Source of the DNA: Mactromeris polynyma
Taxonomy: Eukaryota; Mollusca; Bivalvia; Venerida; Mactridae
Assembly (NCBI GenBank): GCA_032209605.1
Contig: JASFXZ010000001.1
Location: forward strand, 39,808,619 to 39,872,618
Reading direction: 5' to 3'
Length of the DNA stretch: 64,000 bases
Below are positions 59,079 through 64,000 of the stretch, one piece after another; position 1 is the stretch's first letter; every line of letters begins with the position of its first letter. Both the position numbers and the translations under genes were made by a program. The notes beneath the pieces were generated by a model. It was not told the DNA's origin and did not search any database. It worked only from the letters and a program-made list of their open reading frames with translations.

Positions 59079-59370
59079 AGGGATGTCACGATATACCTAT
59101 ATATCGGAATATTGCACTAATAATGCAGCAAAATGAACGTATCGGTTTTTTACGGTACATTTTGTGCTGTCTGCTAGAAAGTGACAATTGATTATTGTTT
59201 TGGTTTAGCTCATACATGCTTATTTTTTGAAATGTGAAGATTTAGTAGTTGAACAAAAGTGATAAAGTAAGAATAAGTTCTACAGACAAAGCTTAGGTTA
59301 ATGAAGCAATATATCGTGGTATACATTGCGATACGTCGCTTAAGTATGGTAATGTATCGTCATACATGCC
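59079..59370. mobile_element. hAT-like non-autonomous element, decayed
   Basis: Begins AGGGATGTCACGATATACCT with ATATCGGAATATTGCA just inside. Towards the right end it has GCAATATATCGTGGTATACA, GCGATACG and TATCGTCATACATGC. The end motifs are imperfect reverse complements. AGGGATGTCACGATA is the kind of terminus I associate with hAT-group MITEs, a recalled association that has not been searched. No transposase and no clear 8-bp duplication. Confidence 0.45.
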
Positions 59371-59474
59371 GAATATTTACCATGGTACTGTTATGATAGG
59401 TAATAGGCTGGCTGGCTTCACCGAGTGGTGTTTCTACCAGTTATTAGGCACTACTCCTTTCTCACCTGTCCCTT

Positions 59475-59590
59475 TTGTGTGTGCCTTGTGTCTTTTCTGA
59501 CATTATTTTTATTTACATGTATGTATATGTTTCATGTCTCCTAGTGCTAGTCTGTGCACTTTGATTGTGTCCGACATTTGCTGCTTAACT
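59475..59590 (+). repeat. Dispersed repeat family, inverted long copy
   Basis: Reverse-complemented, this reads AGCAGCAAATGTCGGACACA, AAGTGCACAG, CACTAGGAGACATGAAACAT, ATACATACATG, and ends AAAAGGGACAGG. It is collinear with the copies at 52295 and 54155. Confidence 0.65.
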
Positions 59591-59594
59591 TCTT

Positions 59595-61160
59595 TAATCA
59601 TTTTAAACATCATTATAATATGTTTTGTTTAAAAACTTATTGTTGGCTTAATAACTTTCAATAATTCTAGAAGAAAAAAAATACAAATCAAACTATTGTG
59701 GTTAAAATCAAGATAAAAAGTTTGTGTTTGCCACTTTAGGTTTCTTAATTATTGCTAAACATTACCACATTGATTTGGTACCTAACCAGATTTGTGTACC
59801 TATACATATTGTCATATTAATAGCACGAATAACTTAAAGCTTAGTTTACAAAAACAGAAGTGATTAAGCGTAGCACAGTGAAGTCCATAATCCCACAATA
59901 GAGCACTCCATATAAATTCCTTTGTTACGAAATAATATTTCAAAAATAGAAAGTGGGTACAAAATAAATCTACGAAGCATGGCATTTGGAGCAAGAAAGG
60001 AATGCACAAAGAAACTCAGTTACACAAAAACACTCTAATTTGATAGAATATAGGAACTGCTCTAGCACACAATGTATGTGCACCTTGCTCTTACTGATAT
60101 ATTTAACGTGACGTAGTCAAAATACTTTTTTCGGAAGCGTTTTTTCATTAGCAATAATCGTCAGCTTTTCCGAAAAATGTTTTGACGCTGCTTAAATAAA
60201 ACCGCTTAGACTACATTATGAAGAATAATTTCCCCTTCACCACTAAATCTAGCTGACATTAACGCGCTAGTTTGGCAGCAAAATTGCTTTTCAGCAAGTA
60301 TTTTACAATTTTACAAATTGAAATAAATTACCTGTAACAAAAGGAACAAAACATGGGTAGATTAAATATTGTTGAAATTTAAGGCCGAAACTGGGCAGGA
60401 ATTAACCTGAACTCTATATAAATTGAAAGAACTGCACAGTGGAAGGAAAATAAAACATACATTCAAAACACATTAATAACCATACAGCGAATTACAGCCT
60501 TGAAACTGTCTGTAAAAATACTGGGTGTTTAAATCGATTTAACAGCTAGCTAATCTCACACTTAATCGCTATGTGGTCATTGATTTCCAACATATATACA
60601 TAAATGAACTAAGTAGGCAGTAACTTATCATTGAAAGCAATTAACCATTACGTACATAACAACAGACACACTGTAATCAATCCAACACGAAGGAACAAGT
60701 CGTACTTATTTTTGGATATGGTGAGGGAATTATCTACAACGCACGGAACTTTTCTAGTCACTTTATAATACATTACCTGACCGGAACGGTTTTTAGTTAA
60801 ATTTTGTATAAAACCTAACATATAATTTTCTTTGTTGTTTTCAAATATTAAGTAACTTTTTCTTGCATTCATCAAAGTTTACGAAATAAAATAATGTTGA
60901 AGTTTGAATTAACCATTTAAACCAATCCGCTTTTCATATGTTTGTAAGTCGAACGATGTAAATAATCGGCGAACAACGGATCATACACGAAGAACATACT
61001 TAGATGTATAAAGAAACAATTGGTCAACATGTATGGGAACAAGGGCGCAATAAGGAGTGGTCTGGCCGACCACAAAGTCACAGGAATTGATTATTAGAAC
61101 CGTATTTACATATTCCACATTTCATTTGAAACAACCTAAGCAGTGTAAATAATAAGTACA
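59595..61160. other. Non-coding stretch, nothing recognised
   Basis: Frames up to 75 codons; no repeats detected. Confidence 0.4.
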
Positions 61161-61162
61161 TA

Positions 61163-61383
61163 ACTCTCGAAGGAAATGCCGCATACAATGTGCGCAGTCA
61201 CCTCAAAAGTGCAAAGGTTTACTTGCACCCCTCTTCCCATTCATGTTTACCATTGGACCCCTATCCACACACAATATTACATTTGAACCCCATACACATG
61301 TTTACCCTTTGCACCTCTGTTTCCCTGAGGTCTTTGTGGGGAGGCATTGTTATGTGCATGTGGCGTTCCCTGTAACAACTTAA
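61163..61383. mobile_element. Possible complete copy of the dispersed element, inverted ends
   Basis: The left end GAAGGAAATGCCGCATACAA (core, minus orientation, 61163-61193) faces the right end ATGTGCATGTGGCGTTCCCT followed by GTAACAACTT (core, plus orientation, 61351-61381). The two cores are inverted relative to each other, about 160 bp apart, as the ends of one MITE of about 220 bp would be. Between them lie CCCCTCTTCCC, CATGTTTACC and GGACCCCTATC, text also found in parts before other plus-strand cores. Confidence 0.55.
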
Positions 61384-61389
61384 TCTCTC

Positions 61390-63335
61390 TTTTACTATGG
61401 AATTAAATTTAAGACCAGGTTACATACCGCTGACTGTGATCATGAATAATGCATCTTTCGTGGCATACACGTTGTGGCACTTTAGCCAAAAACAACGTTT
61501 AAAATGTAAGCAACATACAAAATAAAAATCGTCTAAAACGAGGACCAATCGACTTATCATTTAATTGATCTCGCATGATAAAGAAGAAATATCATTTAGT
61601 TGATCTAAAATAATGGCATATTCCTTATCAATGTCAGTTGCACAGACCAAATACTTTCTAAATGAACGAAATGATAATTGAATGATATCGCCACCAAAAG
61701 ATAAGCACCATACTGAACACAAATGATTCGACGAAAAATAGCACAATCAGAAACAATTTAATTCAAGGTTAACACTGCACCACTAAATTAAACCATGAAC
61801 ACTTCTGCAATACGTTTTCATTCTTGCGTAAATTCAGATAATAAGTGTCAAATCTATGTATTTCAATTAAACACGCAAACTGAACACAAACTAAGGGGAG
61901 ATGATAGGAGTGTCACCGAGGCCTTTAATAAAATTATAATCCAATACAACTACATTTTAGACAGCTTTATCCGAACGAACTGAATAAAACAATTCTATAA
62001 ATAAATAAATAAATATAATGGTGTGTACTGTAAGTCTTTTAATAAAAATGAGGACCCTAAGTACCCGAATCTTGCGACAATGTCAAATATATTGTAGAGG
62101 AACTGTACACAATACCACTCACTGCCAAGCAACAAGTAAGTGCTTTCGGTATACAATACAATGTACATATTACAGTGTCTGAACGACGGATATTAGATTC
62201 CATCTAGGTTAATCTTTCTATCTATTCTAGCACAATATCTTGACCATGTAAATATTGTTTTCTTTATTTCAGTTTCAACATCGACTACCATGACCGTCTT
62301 TTCGTCCATAAAGTGGTATGTACTCTCGTATAAATGCTGAGTTGGCATTTCGTTTAAGCCTCAATGTAGATTGTGGACATCAAACTTGATCTACAAGCTG
62401 CTAAATCGACCCGCCAATATATTTAAATCAACTGTAACAATCAGTCTAGCATCTGCCATGGATTGATTTAGATCTACTCCAGACGCTGGATATGCTGTGA
62501 CAGGAGACCAAAAAAACGTCTTTCACGAAGGCTGACTACATTGTAATTGTAAATAAATATATGTATATCAACTCGGACATAACTATGATAGCATGTAATT
62601 ATCATTCAAAATTTCATACAATAAATATTTGTCTTAATAAACATGTTTTGGATTTAATGCTACGCGTTTATAAAATGTGTTTACTTGTCTATTATATGCT
62701 CTCGTTGTGCTTTAAGTGGCATTTGCTGTTCGAGTTCTTTAATATGTTGTGAAATGTTTTATTGTTTGTATTGTATACAACTGCATGCAGTCGAATCACA
62801 TCTTAAACTAAGTCAAACGTCATATCATGTATGTAAAAATCAAGTCAACTGATGCTTTGGGTGGATGAATCAACAAGTATATATGTTTCCAATGCAGACA
62901 TCTGTAATCAGTCGTGATTCGATATCATACGATTCATGACGTTACAGACTCGTTGGGTTTCTTGATTGTTGCATACGCTGTGCTTATAAAAATGAATGAA
63001 GTTCAACAGGAAAAACCTCACACAAAAAACACAATCACCCAAAAGTCATCAAAACGAAAGGAGGGATGTTTGACAGATCGGAGAGGACTTTCTGATTAAC
63101 GTTCTGATAATAGTTATAGAAGGAAATTCAGGTTTCATTGTATGGAAAACGTTTTATACTTGTTTTCATGTGAGAAATTGTCACCTTCAACCAAGTTCTT
63201 CAGTGACAGCGAAGTTTCTTATACGAAAGCCAGTATATTTAACCTATCATTAACAAATATAGAAAGTTTCGCAGCAATACAGACACGATTAGCTGAATTA
63301 CACTGAATAAAAAACATATGGGTGAACGCGACCGG
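61390..63335. other. Non-coding stretch, nothing recognised
   Basis: A further weak match to the core family, GAAGTTCAACAGGAAAAACC, lies at about 62998-63020. No gene-like frame. Confidence 0.4.
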
Positions 63336-63342
63336 CGCAGCC

Positions 63343-63605
63343 CAACGACGTCAATGACGTTGCCTTTAAAAACGTCACCTTTTTTAAAAGTATTTACCCC
63401 TAACACTCACATACTTTTCATGCTGTTTTATCTACTGGGTATACGTCCGAGTACCACTGTCTATTATATGTGGAGAAAACATTGTACACATGTACTTGCA
63501 GTCCTTGGAGGGAATTAAATCGATACCCTCGTAGCCGACACGGCTAGTTATATCACAGACTATCAAGCGGCGATCAACCTCGATGACGTCATTCACTGAC
63601 GTTAC
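63343..63605. promoter_or_regulatory. Cluster of CRE/ATF-like sites
   Basis: AACGACGTCAATGACGTTGC (63344-63363), AAACGTCACC (63370-63379), a perfect TGACGTCA (63584-63591) and CTGACGTTACC (63597-63607) fall within about 260 bp. A 66-codon frame (63318-63518) lies between them but is not recognisable. Clustering could mark a promoter or enhancer, or a decayed repeat; no transcript is placed. Confidence 0.25.
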
Positions 63606-63609
63606 CAAC

Positions 63610-64000
63610 AACGTGCCCCTCGTCTTCTTCCTTCCTCTTCCCTTATCGTCTTCTATGTAATATCGTCCTTCTCAATAACGTTGATGCCAATTAAATACTA
63701 AAGACTGGCACACAGGTTGTTTCATCATTGCAAATGAAATATCATTGTGATAGATATATGAATAGTTTCTTTGAAGTATCAAACTATGTTGCTCATGAAC
63801 TAAGAGTTACAAACATGACAAATCCAAGTCTGCATGACGACGAATAATGTGACTACATAAGTTTCTAATGTGTTTGAACAAAGAACTTAGTTCAAATTCA
63901 TTCACTAGAATTGGAATTAAATCTAACGTGAATATTCGAGTTAACGTAATGGGATTTCAAATTTTTTTATCACGAGATAACGAAACGCAACTAAATTTCG
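63610..64000. other. Non-coding stretch, nothing recognised
   Basis: Begins with a pyrimidine-rich tract (CTCGTCTTCTTCCTTCCTCT, about 63619-63638) and continues as AT-rich sequence to the window end. Confidence 0.4.

Overview
This window looks like non-coding DNA from an invertebrate nuclear genome, most likely a marine mollusc and perhaps a bivalve. The organism call is an inference. It rests on the AT-rich composition (by eye about two-thirds A+T), the absence of dense open reading frames, tRNA-derived SINEs with a poly-AAAC-type tail, a decayed LINE of a type common in lophotrochozoans, several MITE-like elements, and many different minisatellites. There are no operons, ribosome binding sites, rRNA genes or CRISPR arrays. 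I see no convincing intact host protein-coding gene; only one short exon-like stretch (7745-7916) is offered, with low confidence.

Layout. 1-12 kb: mostly featureless AT-rich sequence with a few copies of a dispersed core repeat, one exon-like stretch and one tRNA-SINE head. 12-19 kb: a small palindromic repeat cluster (12.4 kb), one half of a diverged duplication (12.7 kb), and a compound repeat block (16.4-17.1 kb). 19-24 kb: two pogo/Tigger-like MITEs of equal length (176 bp), a SINE whose body has expanded into a 32-bp minisatellite, and a 34-bp minisatellite. 26-37.5 kb: a diverged segmental duplication (26.34-28.35 kb against 34.1-37.4 kb), with a 5'-truncated, frameshifted LINE (28.9-32.3 kb) between the copies and a 1.45-kb minisatellite inside only the second copy. 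38.6-40.7 kb: a short tandem repeat and a 1.3-kb array with a 15-bp motif. 42-46.5 kb: half of another diverged duplication (partner at 58 kb), the 3' tail of a second LINE with an internal 93-bp duplication, a 24-copy 52-bp array, and a 70-bp array next to a CRE/TATA-like site. 46.9-49.1 kb: a third pogo-like MITE, a 46-bp array built from palindromes, and a 170-bp element with long inverted ends. 50-61 kb: four tRNA-SINEs, a hAT-like element and several copies of the dispersed core repeat. 61.4-64 kb: little beyond a cluster of CRE-like palindromes.

The recognisable content is therefore mobile elements and tandem repeats, not a cooperating gene system. The LINE would have supplied reverse transcriptase when intact, and SINEs generally depend on LINE machinery, but no partnership can be shown here. 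The points most worth checking are: a dispersed 25-30 bp core found in both orientations at about nine to twelve sites; a minisatellite that arose inside a SINE; a minisatellite present in only one duplicate, with diverged units at a second locus; and the inverted-repeat element at 48.86-49.04 kb.
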